DNA from: Curvularia sp. ZM96
Lineage: Eukaryota > Ascomycota > Dothideomycetes > Pleosporales > Pleosporaceae
Length of the DNA: 64,000 nucleotides
Direction of reading: 5' to 3'
Assembly (NCBI GenBank): GCA_022457065.1
Contig: JAJGBQ010000001.1
Coordinates: 3,658,001 to 3,722,000 of the forward strand
Of this stretch, positions 1-10,971 are shown piece after piece; position 1 is the stretch's first letter, and every line of letters begins with the position of its first letter. Made by a program: the position numbers and the translations under genes. The notes under the pieces are model-generated. The model saw only the letters and a list, made by a program, of their open reading frames with translations, searched no databases and had not been told where the DNA came from.

Positions 1-696
1 TTCGACAACAAGACGCTGATCAGCGTCATGGAGAACCACATCAAGACTGTGATGACCCGTTACAAGAGCGTCTGTACCCGTTGGGACGTAGTAAACGAGG
101 CGCTCAACGAGGACGGAACCTACCGCAAGTCCGTGTGGTACGACACCATCGGAGAGGCTTTCCTGCCCATTGCATTCCGTTTCGCCAACAAGTACCGTGG
201 AACCGCTAAGCTCTACTACAACGACTACAACCTCGAGTACAACGGCAACAAGACCGAGGGTGCTGCCCGCATCGTCAAGCTTATCAAGTCCTACGGCGTT
301 CGCATCGACGGCGTTGGCTACCAGGCCCATCTTGCCAGCGAGCCCACCCCCACCGCACCGGGCGCTGCTCCCGACCAGGCCACTCTCGAGGCTGCTCTCC
401 GTGCCACCGCAAACCTCGGCGTCAATGTTGTCTACACCGAGATCGATCTCCGCATGAACACTCCCGCCACTCCCGAGAAGCTCCAGGTCCAGGCTGATGC
501 TTTCGAGCGCGTTGCCAAGTCTTGCATGGCCGTTAAGCAGTGCATTGGTATGACTGTTTGGGGTATCTCGGACTTGTACTCTTGGATCCCCGGTGTTTTC
601 GCCGGCGAGGGTGCTGCCCTTCTCTTCGATGACAAGTACAACAAGAAGCCTGCTTATGCCGGTTTCTTGAAGGGAATCAAGGCCAAGAAGAACTAG
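1..696 (+). CDS. Endo-1,4-beta-xylanase, GH10 (5'-truncated by window)
   Basis: Secreted-type glycoside hydrolase that cleaves beta-1,4 links in xylan. The open frame runs from base 1 with no start codon, so the signal peptide and N-terminal half of the barrel lie outside the window. Seen directly: the acid/base motif WDVVNEA, with its glutamate at 97-99; the motif DGVGYQAHL; and the nucleophile motif YTEIDLRM, with its glutamate at 439-441. A late MTVWGISDLYSW segment shapes the substrate cleft. These are the two hallmark glutamates of GH10. The frame ends in KAKKN, with no carbohydrate-binding module after the catalytic domain. There is no intron in the visible part. Codon use favours C/G at third positions, as expected of a highly expressed secreted enzyme. 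Whether a CBM1 precedes the domain cannot be seen. Confidence 0.93.
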   Translation, partial: FDNKTLISVMENHIKTVMTRYKSVCTRWDVVNEALNEDGTYRKSVWYDTIGEAFLPIAFRFANKYRGTAKLYYNDYNLEYNGNKTEGAARIVKLIKSYGVRIDGVGYQAHLASEPTPTAPGAAPDQATLEAALRATANLGVNVVYTEIDLRMNTPATPEKLQVQADAFERVAKSCMAVKQCIGMTVWGISDLYSWIPGVFAGEGAALLFDDKYNKKPAYAGFLKGIKAKKN

Positions 697-1253
697 ATAC
701 AGTAGAACTATAGAAATTAGTACAGTAAATTGTATCATGAATATGACATTTGAGAAATTGTCGATGAATTTATATTGGTTTTTTTATTATGTGATTTCCG
801 TGTTTCCTTATCATGAAGCGCATTGGAGCAAGCTGCTTGATGTTCCGATGTGACTATTTGTAAGCATCCACTATTATCACTAATTCTAGAAAGGAGCCGC
901 TAAATAACTTCGTTGGATAGATAATTGTACGTACTTTTCATTCGCGTAGGGTTTTATTCTATGCCTTTGATGAGAACTCGTATGAGCTTCAAGCTGCCAG
1001 ATCATCACTTCAAATTTATTTTAAGTCTTCGAAACAAGAGGCATTGGACTGAAACATATGCTAATTCGATAGTGAAGGAAAATCGCATTCATGCTAGCAA
1101 ATTTCATTGCTATCTAGGAAAACTCGATGTAAACGCTATCTGCAGATCGTTTCACATCATCATCCATGCAGTAAATCTCCCATTTCTGTGTCTCGCCTTT
1201 TCCTCTTCTTGAAACTGGCAGATGCCGTATCGATTGCACGAGCCTGGTGCGCG
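697..1253. other. Convergent intergenic region
   Basis: This AT-rich stretch lies between the 3' ends of the xylanase and the MYND gene, which converge. The short frames here have no recognisable protein motif. It probably holds both 3' untranslated regions; I see no repeat or RNA gene. Confidence 0.5.
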
Positions 1254-2380
1254 CTACTTGGGCATAGTGCAGAATTTGTCGAGAAACGTTTTGGAAAAGG
1301 CTCTGAAGGCTTCAGAGACTGCCCTGTCACTCCCACCTGGATGCTTTTTCTCGTAAAGTTTTGCCGCTCGAAACTCAGCGTCGAATCGGTTTGCCGCAAC
1401 AAAGGAGCGAATGGCACCATCCACTGCCTCCAGAAGGCTATCCTTGGACTCCTTGTATTCCTCTTCATTCAAAGTGATGATCTCGGCTACGCTCAATTCG
1501 CGGCGATCCGTCCATGTCTTGATGGCTGCGTTGAGATGTTCAGTCGCCATACTTCCGATCTTCAACCATAGGCCAAGGTGACCAGGAGCTTTTGTTCCTG
1601 CCGAAGCCAAAGCTCTATTCCAACCAAATGGATTCTGAGTGATAGTTTTCGCCATGTGTGCTTTCTCGTAATCATCCCAGGCCCACAGTGCATTGGAGAT
1701 CCCGTATTGTTCACCAGTAACGTCCACCACCCATTGTTTCTTTGTCTTGGTAGACTTGATGCAGAGGATCTCATGGAAACAGTTTGGCCAGTTCATAGCA
1801 GGGGGATCGGGAGGAGAGTCAAAGATGACTGCTCGATGAATGTCTCCGAGACGAACGCTGACTTCCTTGACTTCGACGTCCAGGCCTATCATGATAAAAT
1901 TAGCAAGCGTATCAAGAATGCCGGGAGAACTGAGTTACCTTTGAGTAAAGCCGCAATCAGTTCATGCATCCATGTCAGTGGCTCTCGGCAACCTGTAGCG
2001 AAAAGTATAACATGCTCAATCTCCTTGTTTGGGGCGAGATGCTGTGGAAAATCGACAAAGAAACTCGTCTTTTCCATGACACGCTTATTGTGAAGTTCCA
2101 GGAAGTACCTTCCGACAACAGCGTTCGTGGTAGGCGTGCTCCAGGTGTTTTTGCGAAAGTGGTAGTAAGCTTGCTTTACGATCTCGGCGATCCGCTTGAG
2201 GGTCTTCTCCAGGTAAAGGTTCTGGGCGTCATGGCATGCTTTCTTGTGTTTCGGCCAATCTTTAGCCTGGCATGCTTTGCTGCAATAACAACGCGAGCCA
2301 GTCTCTGACTTGCAGCCGGCGCACTTGTTGGATGCTGGATTTCCACAAACAGCGCAGACCGTGTTGTCGTTGGAAGCCAT
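1254..2380 (-). CDS. MYND-type zinc finger protein
   Basis: Two exons, 2380-1939 and 1885-1254, give 357 aa. The 53-nt intron (donor GTAACT, acceptor ATAG) joins ...ALLKG to LDVEV in frame. Residues 9-49 form a MYND zinc finger, with CAVC at the start, a CAGC pair, CYCSKACQ and a closing HKKAC. MYND domains usually bind proline-rich partner peptides. The rest (about residues 55-357) resembles the unnamed C-terminal region of fungal MYND proteins that recur in Pleosporales. I recognise no SET-domain motif, so it should not be called a methyltransferase. The first ATG after the upstream stop is used, directly before the zinc finger. It converges with the xylanase and diverges from the GAEQDRY-repeat gene. 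Its molecular role is unknown. Confidence 0.8.
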
Positions 2381-3438
2381 TTCCGCATTGGCGTATGGAG
2401 AATAGCTACGACGCGTTGAATCTAAGATTCAGAGTTATGAGTGGTTGCGAAAGGTATTATAGTAGAGCGGGGTTTGTTTTGAAATAATTTGCTACAAGCA
2501 AACGAAGGTGAGTGGTGGTGTGTGGAGGCAGTCGGGTGCCTGCTTAACAACACTTCACGCTGATTCCATACCCAAATGCCTCCCCTCCATTTCATTCGTG
2601 TTTTGCGAGATCACACTCATCATGATACTAATGCGAAAATTTGTCATCGCTAGAAATCTCTATCGAGGGTTGAGTGCGATAAATGACTATTCGTATTCCC
2701 CTATGGATTAGCAAAGCAGCCAAAATATCAAGTTAATCTGCAAAAGAAAGTAAGAATGAGCGATAAAAACAGCAACTGGTCCGCTCATTTTATGAAATAT
2801 GTCTAAACACGCATTGCTATGGGTCGCGGTATGTTGAAGGTACATAGCATGCGAGGTTAGTTGCATGATAGCACACCGCTAACAGGGAAACGAAACAATT
2901 GCTCGCTACAGCAGAAGCAGCGATCTCCTTTCTCATTATCTATCTTATTTACATTCGTCTTTTGCAAAAATTCCCAACTCTCTGTTTGAAGGCTGATGTG
3001 AGCATCGACTGGTGTGTGTGCCAAGGCGCTATTCCTAATTAGGTGATCAGACGATCATTCCATCCATTTGTTTATTCCAGCACAGGTGAAAAGAAGGGCT
3101 TTCGAGTTGGTAATGAGATCAGAGGAGCTATATTACATTAAGTTGCAAGGAGCACTCACATCACTAGATACAAGGTGGTGAAAGGTCTGCATTCCTAGAC
3201 GGAACCTCGGTGTTGGCTCCCCACGATAATCAGGGACGCGACTGGGATGTTGACGCAAGTTCGCTCGCTCCTACGTCATTGTTCCGCAACGCAAGTGCAA
3301 GCTCTCCGGAGTACATAACACCACTTCTTTCTTCCCCAGTCCTTGTCAATTACACACAAATTAGACCTTCAGCTCCAGCACCACTCCTGCTATCTTCACA
3401 AACTCCAATTCCTCTACTTCATCTCAATCTTCTTCACA
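2381..3438. other. Divergent intergenic region
   Basis: About 1 kb separates the MYND gene and the GAEQDRY-repeat gene, which diverge, so promoters of both should lie here. No coding frame with recognisable features is present. The last ~80 bases before 3439 are rich in C/T tracts, as in fungal core promoters. No repeat was noticed. Confidence 0.45.
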
Positions 3439-4056
3439 ATGGGTTGGTTCAGCTCCGACGAGAAGTCCACTTTGGCGACGCATCCCGTCAACCCCGACGT
3501 CACAACAAAGTCAGCCTCTGGCGCTGAGCAAGACCGCTACGGTCAGCACTTTGCATCCGATGCCATCAAGCGTGGTGTCGATCGAGGCCTCGACAAGCTC
3601 CAGAATGCAGCCAATGCCGCTGGTTCTGGCGCCGAACAAGATCGCTACGCCTCGCATCTCAGCGTTGGCGACCGTATCCACAGGGCCATCAAAGAGGCGG
3701 CCAGGTACCAGGGTGATGGTGCCGAACAAGACAGGTACAATGCGCACTTCAGCCCTGCGCTGCATAGCACGGATTCCTTCAAAGCTCTACAGGCAGCGGG
3801 CAGCGTTGCCACCAACGGAGAGAAGAACGCTAGTTGGTTTGGACTAGGTTACGACGGACAACAGAGGGCCAAGTTGATGGCTGGTAGTGGCATGGGTGCG
3901 GAACAGGTAGGTTTTCCATCACGACTTTGATAACAACAGCACGCTAACATTGACTAGGATCGTTTCGGATCACATTTCGGCCTCAGTAAGGACAGTGTTG
4001 CCAATGCTGCGCAGAGAGTAAAGGAAGGTGCACAGGATGTTCTTTCTAGGCGATAA
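3439..4056 (+). CDS. Small GAEQDRY-repeat protein
   Basis: Two exons, 3439-3906 and 3958-4056, encode 188 aa. The 51-nt intron (GTAGGT...CTAG) interrupts the last repeat, and splicing restores GAEQDRF. The defining feature is a motif repeated four times, starting at residues 28, 64, 94 and 153. Its pattern is G-A-E-Q-D-R-[YF]-x-x-H-[FL]. Between the repeats lie helix-prone, Ala/Lys-rich linkers. There is no signal peptide or membrane segment; the N-terminus is MGWFSSDEK. The C-terminal AAQRVKEGAQDVLSRR looks amphipathic. The start was chosen because MGWFSS directly precedes the first repeat and upstream in-frame sequence reads as 5' UTR. I do not recognise a characterised family. The hydrophilic repeats recall stress or disorder proteins, but that is only an impression. 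Confidence 0.82.
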
Positions 4057-5736
4057 GCCCTATCCATGTCACGCAATTGAGATCACTAGTCATAATGTTG
4101 GCGAATACGTGCAGAGCGAACCTTTACGACCTTGGAAATATAATGTAAAACGCGACATACCAATTTGGGAAAAGCGATGAAGTATCTGCATCAGAACGAT
4201 ACACTTCTTTGTATAACAATGAATAAATTCCTTGTGCGACCAATACATTCAGAATGACTGACACGTGGCCTTTGTCCTTAGGTCTGATAGCGGTTGTTGG
4301 ACGACAAGACAGAGCTAGCCGGAGTGCGTTGTAGGCGGTAAATTTTGCAGAATTGAATATGGCCGTGTGCTGATGAGGTGTTGGGTATTACCATGTGATA
4401 CATCGCTCAAGGCTGCAAACTACTTACGAAGTACGTTTTCAGCCTCACTAGCTGAGCGAATGGGTTGGTTTCTTAGTTAGGTACTCAACCGAATAACTCA
4501 CATTGTTGAACTCTTTTCCGCTTGAGAACACGTTCAGCTGATGCAGAATCAGAGTCTAACGTCTGTTGCTGGCTTTGTAATACTGCGAGGTGCTGATGGA
4601 CTCGGTGAACTGGCTACTCTTCCTGACATGGGATGATCTGCATCCGCAGAGACATTGCCATTGTGTTACCCCGGCGCTTACGTATACCTCATTCCTTCTC
4701 CTCGAATCTCGTCATTCCGAACCCCTTTTGCCAATTCGTGCTGACCTACATTGTTTTGTCAAGAACACAACAAAATCATGTTCCACTTTGCTGGTAACGG
4801 CCCCACATGTATCTGAACAGACATCCACCAAGCCAAGATAGTGCTTGCATTCCACTCACCTAGAAAGTACCCCAGCCCTTCGAGAAGCCGATCGATCACT
4901 CAGTCGTCGCCAATTGCTCGGCGCCGATTTCAATCCCTGGGATCGCATGCTTGGCCGGCCATATGTACCGCTCAGCTCAACACGGCTGAGTGCCTTGCAC
5001 GAATGCCGTGTGCTTCCGGCTCTGTAAGTTTTTCCAAACCCATGTCCCCTCTTCAAAGCAATTTGTGTCGATTCTATTGTTTCCGATATATCCGAATCTG
5101 AACCAGAATCATTCATTAGATTGGCTGGGTGTGCACAGTTGTTTCTGACTGCGTTGACGGATTGCGCCTTGGCCTGTGTACACACCGGAATGCCATGGCT
5201 TCCCCGCACATCCGACGACCTTGGTCCGCGTTAGCAGTTATCATCGCGACCCAATAACAAGGAATATATTTCTTGTTCCACAAACTCCGCCCCGTTCCGC
5301 TAGGCGTTCTTACGCTGTCGTATAGAGATCGACGCGACGTCTCCTTGCGTTGTCCTAGGCTGGCCGATGACCAATGGCGCCTTGGCTCAGCTGAAGTATG
5401 GTGCTAGACAAAAACACTTAGCTATTGTATCACATAACTGAACATCTTCTCTTTCTAACTCACTATTAGGTTCTTGTAAGATATCAATTCATGGACATGC
5501 TCTCGGCAGTTGGTGTCAAGCGACTAGGATCCAGCATCTCATCATGATCGACTTCGAGAAACCCGTCTCCGAGACTTCGTGAAATTTTTCCTTGAGCATA
5601 TGTAATGAGAAGATACTGCCTTTACATAAACTATGCCAATTTGAGTCTAGCAGGATGGTCAGCCCCGGTGAGATTGTTTGGTTAATCAACGCCGCTGATG
5701 GTAGCATTTGAGCAAAAAGCCTTGCTTACGGAGAAA

Positions 5737-5799
5737 CGGCCGCTTGGACTATCAAGGCCGACCACACTTGACCTCCTGATCTTGCCAAGATGTCTTGGC
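5737..5799. promoter_or_regulatory. Candidate operator: two inverted repeats
   Basis: A perfect inverted repeat, GCCAAGA-tg-TCTTGGC, lies at 5784-5799, about 200 bp before the GMC start codon. Just upstream (5737-5760) is an imperfect inverted repeat that begins CGGCCGCTTG and ends CAAGGCCG. A further TCTTGGC half-site follows near 5862. Paired CGG/CCG-type and palindromic sites are typical of fungal Zn2Cys6 regulators, but the binding factor is unknown. Confidence 0.35.
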
Positions 5800-5845
5800 C
5801 GTAGTGATAGTGCATATAAACCAGGTGTCAGAACGGACCGATGGA

Positions 5846-5852
5846 TATAAAA
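5846..5852 (+). promoter_or_regulatory. Candidate TATA box of the GMC gene
   Basis: The sequence TATAAAA lies about 143 bp before the start codon of the GMC oxidoreductase. Distance and sequence fit a fungal core promoter; there is no experimental support. Confidence 0.35.
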
Positions 5853-5994
5853 GCTACATCTTGGCCGGTATTGCCATCTGTGTGCTTCCCTCTTGCTGCA
5901 AGGCTTGAGCCACAAGTCTCCGAGTTCCACTTAGAAATACACAAGCATTTAGTTCTATACTTGTCACTCCTACATAATCGTCGTTAGCCAGAAG

Positions 5995-7994
5995 ATGCGT
6001 CGTCTCACCATCAGTCAAGCATCGACATGCGTCTTGCTGACGCTGTCTTCACTGCTCACTGTAACTACAGCGTGGCCGGCATCCAATCCATACGATTCTC
6101 AGTTCGCAAAGCGCCATGGCTCGAATGATTCTCCGTCTCAGAATAGCACAGATAGCGAGGAACCATTCAACGAAGAATACGATTTCATCATTGCTGGAGG
6201 TATGTTTCGCCCAAGTCCTTCCTGAATACATACTAACAATTTGCAGGAGGAACAGCTGGATTAGTATTGGCAAACCGTCTTACGGAATCTGGCAAATTTT
6301 CCGTGCTAGTTCTCGAAGCCGGGCCAAATCCAGAGCGAGTGCTGGCATACGAGTCTCCAGGAGGTAATCAGTTCATCAAGGGGAGCTTGATCGATTGGGG
6401 TCTCATCACTGAGCCACAAGTACATTTGCATAACCGCACCCTGCAATACCTTCGCGGAAGAGCCCTTGGAGGCTCCAGCGCAACCAATGGTCTCTACTAC
6501 GCTCGTGGCTCAGCCAGTGTGTATGACCACTGGGTCAAGCTTGGAAACCCTGGATGGGGCTGGAATGACGTCTGGCGTCTGTTTAAAAAGAGCACAACCA
6601 TCGTTCCACCAACTTCAAACGCAGAGCTCTCAGCTTTTAGTCAAAGCTACAAAACCTTTGACGTTAGCGCGTATGGAAATGGACCGCTTCAACTCGGATT
6701 CCAAGGATACGTTCCTCCGGCCACCGAGGCCTTTGTTGTGGCTTGTAGCGAAGCTGTCAACATCCCCATCGTCCATGATCTGAACCTTGGCGATGGCGTG
6801 GGCGTTAAACACGGCACTACGACGCTCGATGCTAAACTCCGCAGAAGCTCGAGCTACGACAGCTTCTACAAGCAGGCTCGCGATCGTCCCAACCTCACAG
6901 TCTTGCATGAATCCCCTGTCACCGGTATCAGGCTGAGCAAGCCGTTCAGCAATGACGGCTCAGCCAACTCCACTAGCAGCCGACCTCGCGCCGTCGGCGT
7001 CAACTACGTCCATCATGCCACCGGCTTCGTGAACATAGCTCGAGCCCGAAAGGAAGTCATCATCAGCATGGGTGCCTTTCACTCTCCACAGCTCCTCATG
7101 ATTTCGGGCATCGGTCCCGAGGCCGAACTCAAAAAGGTCGGCATCACGCCCGTCGTAGTCAACGAAAACGTAGGACAGCATCTCAACGACCACTCCGTCT
7201 TCTCCATCATGGCGCGTGCCCAAGCCAGTGCCTCAACAACAGACATGTCGCGCAGCACCGAGAACCTGCGCGCCGCTCAAGAAGCTTTCTACCAGAACCT
7301 CACGGGCCAATACACTGCTCCTTCGGGCGTCACCAACGGCTTCCAGAAGTTCAGCGAGCAAGAGTTGCGCGACATCGGTGCTGAAGCCGTCATCAAAGCT
7401 GGTCTCGCAAACCAGACGCACGTCGAGTACCTCTTCGAAAGCGTGTGGTACCCCTGGATCCCAACGCCCTACTGGTCGCCACAGTCCAATGACTCTTACA
7501 TTTCCATCACAGCATCGAGTATGGTGCAGCTCTCGCGTGGCACAGTAACGCTGCGCTCGTCATCCATGACCGACGAGCCGCTTATCAACAGTAACTACTA
7601 TGCCGACCCTACCGATGCGAAGGTCGCCATTGCTTCTTTCAAGTATCTGCGTAAGATCCTGCGTCACCCTGCTCTATCGCAGTATACTATTGGCCCAAAC
7701 TCTGGTGAAGTTAGTCCCGGTGCTGCGATCGCTGATGACGATGACGAGGCTATTTTGGAGTATGTCAGGGCGAATACCATACCGAACTGGCATGCTACTG
7801 GTACTAACCAGATGTTGCCGGAGAAGGATGGTGGGGTGGTTAACCATCGGTTGCAGGTATATGGTGTCGATGGTCTTAGAGTTGTTGATTGTAGCATTGT
7901 TCCCGTACTGCCGGATGCAAACATTTTGGCAAGCATCTACATGGTGGCTGAGAAGGGCGCGGAGATGATTAGAGAAGACTGGGGTGATATCTAG
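5995..7994 (+). CDS. Secreted GMC oxidoreductase (FAD-dependent)
   Basis: Exons 5995-6199 and 6247-7994 encode 650 aa. The 47-nt intron splits the FAD-binding glycine motif, and splicing gives AGGGTAGLVLANRL (GxGxxG at residues 68-73). A hydrophobic signal peptide spans about residues 1-26. Other GMC landmarks: RGRALGGSSATNG; the signature HSPQLLMISGIGP; NVGQHLNDH; and the C-terminal active site with His584 (NWHATGT) and Asn627 (PDANILASIY). This family oxidises alcohols, sugars or aryl alcohols while reducing oxygen or quinones, often supplying H2O2 to peroxidases. The His/Asn pair, rather than His/His, is common in choline- and glucose-dehydrogenase-like members, but substrate cannot be read from this. 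Several N-glycosylation sequons fit secretion. It is intact, and its promoter has paired inverted repeats. Confidence 0.92.
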
Positions 7995-8183
7995 GCTTCA
8001 GACGGCTTTGAGTAGGGGTTGCTAGGAACTAATTCTGCCACTGCTCATGTGGCTATGCGCTGTATGGGAGCATATGATATAATTCAATCCGGTTTCATTC
8101 ATGGCAATTTCGCCCCCCGTGATTGTATCCCTAGCTTTACAGACTGTCCCAAAGCCTGGATAATGACATATTTCATATCAAAC

Positions 8184-9504
8184 CTATCTGATCCACTGCA
8201 TGATTCTCTCCTTCTCCGTCAATAGAGCAGGGTCTTCGGGCTGCTTTGCCAGGGCTCGATCAATCAACATCAAGGCACGGTCTCTATCCCCAGGGACTCC
8301 TTCCAATCTTAGAAAGGTTGCGTGCCGAAAATAAAGCTTTGCCAGATGCTGGTCAGAAGCGGTATGTTTAAATCCCTTCATCCAATAGTCTTTCTTCAGC
8401 GATTTGTACGCATAAGTTATTGACTCCTCAGCGAGAGTCGAGGCCATGAAGGGATCCTTTTGCCATTGGGACAGCTGGACTTGAATCGTGTTTAGTCGCA
8501 TCAGGAAATATATATTTGCGAGCTGGGGAACGAAATCCTGCTGTCCCTTACCAACAAGATTAGGCCAGGAGGCTGATTTTACCATTGAGTCAATTTCAAC
8601 AGCTGCATCTTGCCATTTCAACCATGCCGGCATAATTTGACGCTCTTGGAAAAGGCGAGATCCTTCTTGTTTTGCGGCTGCAAATCGTGCCAACACTGCC
8701 TCAGGATCAGAATACCGGTCTTTCTTGAGGTCCTCGCGAAAAGCGCTTGCGACAGATTTATCAACATGACCCTTGACCACGACTCCTTTGTACCCGTGAA
8801 GAGTAGCCCTGAGGGGCGCGAGCAAGGTCTCCTGTGTGTTCTGCGAGAAGAAACCTTCGAAAGAGGGCGATATGCTATTGTTCTGTATATTGTCCAAGAC
8901 AGGTGCCATTCTGATTGAAATTTTCAGAGACTCGCTGAACCCCGGCATGTGTGCATCTAGATCGTTGACACCTTGGCACACCGTTCCCAAGTCCCGATGC
9001 AGGATCATGATGGTTATGGGTTCAATGAGTTCCGGGTAACGTGACTCTGCCTGTACCGATTCCACGTCTATCGGATCTTTCAAGCCAAGTTGTACACTCA
9101 GCACATGACCCTTGAACTGGTTGACCCGGTTTTCGATGTCAGTGACTATCGGAGTGCGTTGACCCAACATAGTACCTCTCAAGGGGATACCATCTGCCGA
9201 CGTCACTTTGACAAAACGGTTGGTCTTGACCATGACACTATAAGCCTCCCGATATATCTCCTTCGAGGTTTGGAGTATCGATGTTTCTGTTTCATGTTTG
9301 ATTCGTGGGAAACGAAGCATGTCTCCATACGTCAGATTTTCCGTTGGGGATTGAAGATCACACAGCAGAATGCGATATATCCTATTGCGTATCTGGAATT
9401 CAAGCGCTGTGTCAGCATGTGCTGCTATATGTCATTTCATAGGGTCTTACTTCGCCAGGCAGATCGCGAAAACGGAACGGCTTCGAGCGAGTTTCAGCAG
9501 ACAT
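8184..9504 (-). CDS. F-box-like protein with C-terminal helical repeat region
   Basis: Exons 9504-9451 and 9392-8184 encode 420 aa. The first exon is only 18 codons. The 58-nt intron (GTAAGA...CCAG) joins FRFRDLPGE to IRNRIYRILL, giving the typical short F-box-like start found in many Pleosporales proteins. F-box proteins usually recruit substrates to SCF ubiquitin ligases, but this one is short and divergent, so that role is only inferred. The middle has no recognised domain. The C-terminal ~150 residues (SRLFQERQIMPAWLKWQDAA, LAKLYFRHATFL, RALMLIDRALAKQPED) look like TPR-like helical pairs. There is no signal peptide. It converges with the GMC gene, with 189 bp between stop codons. The start was chosen because the short exon restores the F-box-like opening. 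Confidence 0.75.
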
Positions 9505-10690
9505 TGTAGTTTCCAGTTGATATGAAGATAAAGAATAGGATGTTGCAAGCTAAGCTCCAAGAAAGATACTCAGCTAAAGATTCCAACTATTCCTGATCGG
9601 CTTGTTGTGTGATGCTCGTGGACTAAGATACAGGTGGAGTCCAATTGCGGGGAAGCGATTTTAGCGTGATGCGCTAATCGCGTAGTCATGTGATCTAGCG
9701 TGTCAGGTACTACTTGATCATTACCCATCATAAAGTCAGCATTGCATTTTGTGGTTTTATCAAACGAACGGCTCTCGAAGTACCACGATATTTGCTAAAT
9801 CCGAAATGCACGATGACAATGTCGTTGCTGTAGCGAGTGCGTGATAATATTATGACGCCACGTAGTGTCGAAAGCAAGAGGTTGAGAGGAGGGTGGATGA
9901 AGTTTTCGATACAGGATCAAGGCTGAATTCCTACAGCACTAAACCGGTGGCTGCGTGTGCACGTGTAGTCTCCAAAGAGGAAGGTTCGCACAGCGTTGAG
10001 AATAGCGTTACGGATAGTAATGACGGTGTTCAGCGTCAGCTAGATAGTGGAATGGTGGAAAAGAAGAGGATGGAAGGGAATGTTTGATAGGCCTTTCTCA
10101 TATGGGTAGGGCGAAGAGGCGGGATGTGTGTACTTGAGAGCAATTGCTAGACGGGGGCTGTCGTGTAATGGGTTGGTAAAGTCGTGGATAGAAAACGCAC
10201 GACGGTGTTACGACAGATTCACATGATAACAGTAGATGCCTGTATATTGTGCAGAAGGGATTGAGTTTGTTTCTACCACCATCCTGACTACAATACTCGC
10301 ACCACTATCCCTACGTTACAGTGCTCCTGTCAAAATCCCGTCATCCAATTCACGGTACCGCAGCACCAACACCATAACAACACCGAACACGCGTCCCAAG
10401 AAAGGGTCAATGGAACTTACCCATCATGCGTCCCAAGCATCTAGTTCGTCTCCCACTCTTCCCAGCTTGAGAAAGAGCAGTCGACTATCCAGGCGGCACC
10501 ACGAGGAGGCGCAAGGGTCCGACTTCTACCGCCCGTCCTCCTCTTGCGATCAACCCGGCCTAATAAAAGACCGTGATCCATTCTTTTCGCCTGGCAACGT
10601 ATCCTGGTCAGTCACACTGTGAACAGTCAACTGCCACGCCACCCACCAAATTGGCCACAGCGGACCAGCAGTCGACGAAGCGACAAATCC
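9505..10690. other. Intergenic region left of the repeat island
   Basis: About 1.2 kb with no supportable gene. The nearest 200 bp to 9504 should carry the promoter of the F-box-like gene. Open frames at 9893-10087 and 10236-10622 are low-complexity and unconvincing. Confidence 0.4.
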
Positions 10691-10944
10691 AGGGTATACA
10701 CCCATAGGGAACGAGTCCCTTCAAAGCCCCTAAAAGTGGCTTGAAAATTGCTCCGTAGAGCAGAGTCAAAATACCCCGAAAGGGTGACAAAATCGTTCTC
10801 AACATACCCGCAAAGGCAACTGAAAAAGGTTTCCCAAAAAGGCCATACGGCCAACACAAATAAAATGTCCCGGTAGGGACGTGAACCAAATAATCTTAGC
10901 CTGCGAAAGTTGGGCTGTACTATCGTACAGCCCAACTTTCGCAG
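10691..10944. repeat. Degenerate tandem array of short CCC-loop-GGG hairpins
   Basis: Seven or eight spaced units each begin with a C-run, a 3-5 nt loop and a G-run, followed by an A-rich spacer. C-runs start at 10701, 10727, 10753, 10774, 10807, 10833 and 10869; three of the six intervals are exactly 26 nt. Clear stems include AGGGA/TCCCT (10707-10721), TGCTC/GAGCA (10750-10763), ACCC/GGGT (10773-10785), GGCC/GGCC (10841-10852) and GTCCC/GGGAC (10868-10880). The array ends in the 20-bp hairpin at 10901-10944. One minus-strand frame is open and hydrophobic with loosely periodic Gly and Phe/Leu, so a decayed protein repeat is an alternative to a structured non-coding element. Confidence 0.5.
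10901..10944. repeat. Perfect 20-bp inverted repeat (hairpin, 4-nt loop)
   Basis: The arm at 10901-10920 (CTGCGAAAGTTGGGCTGTAC) is the exact reverse complement of 10925-10944. They are separated by the 4-base loop TATC. No mismatch is present, in contrast to the degenerate sequence around it, which implies recent origin or maintenance. It could be a fold-back element end or a strong RNA hairpin. No target-site duplication is obvious. Confidence 0.85.
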
Positions 10945-10971
10945 CCGAATATTTGTTCGTCTGCATTTCAG

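Larger units (their letters stand above)
4057..5994. other. Long intergenic region upstream of the GMC oxidoreductase
   Basis: About 1.9 kb without a supportable gene. Short frames around 4590-5210 lack start context, introns or recognisable motifs. The right part (5700-5994) is probably the GMC gene promoter. It contains two inverted repeats and a TATA-like box, listed separately. Confidence 0.45.

Noticed and set aside
10701..10880. CRISPR array interpretation of the hairpin array
   Set aside because: The units are not near-identical repeats with unique spacers, the host is a eukaryote and no cas genes are near.
10608..10935. Two overlapping minus-strand frames over the hairpin array
   Set aside because: Both depend on the repeats and one is hydrophobic, but neither has a start, splice or homology signal, so no CDS was called.
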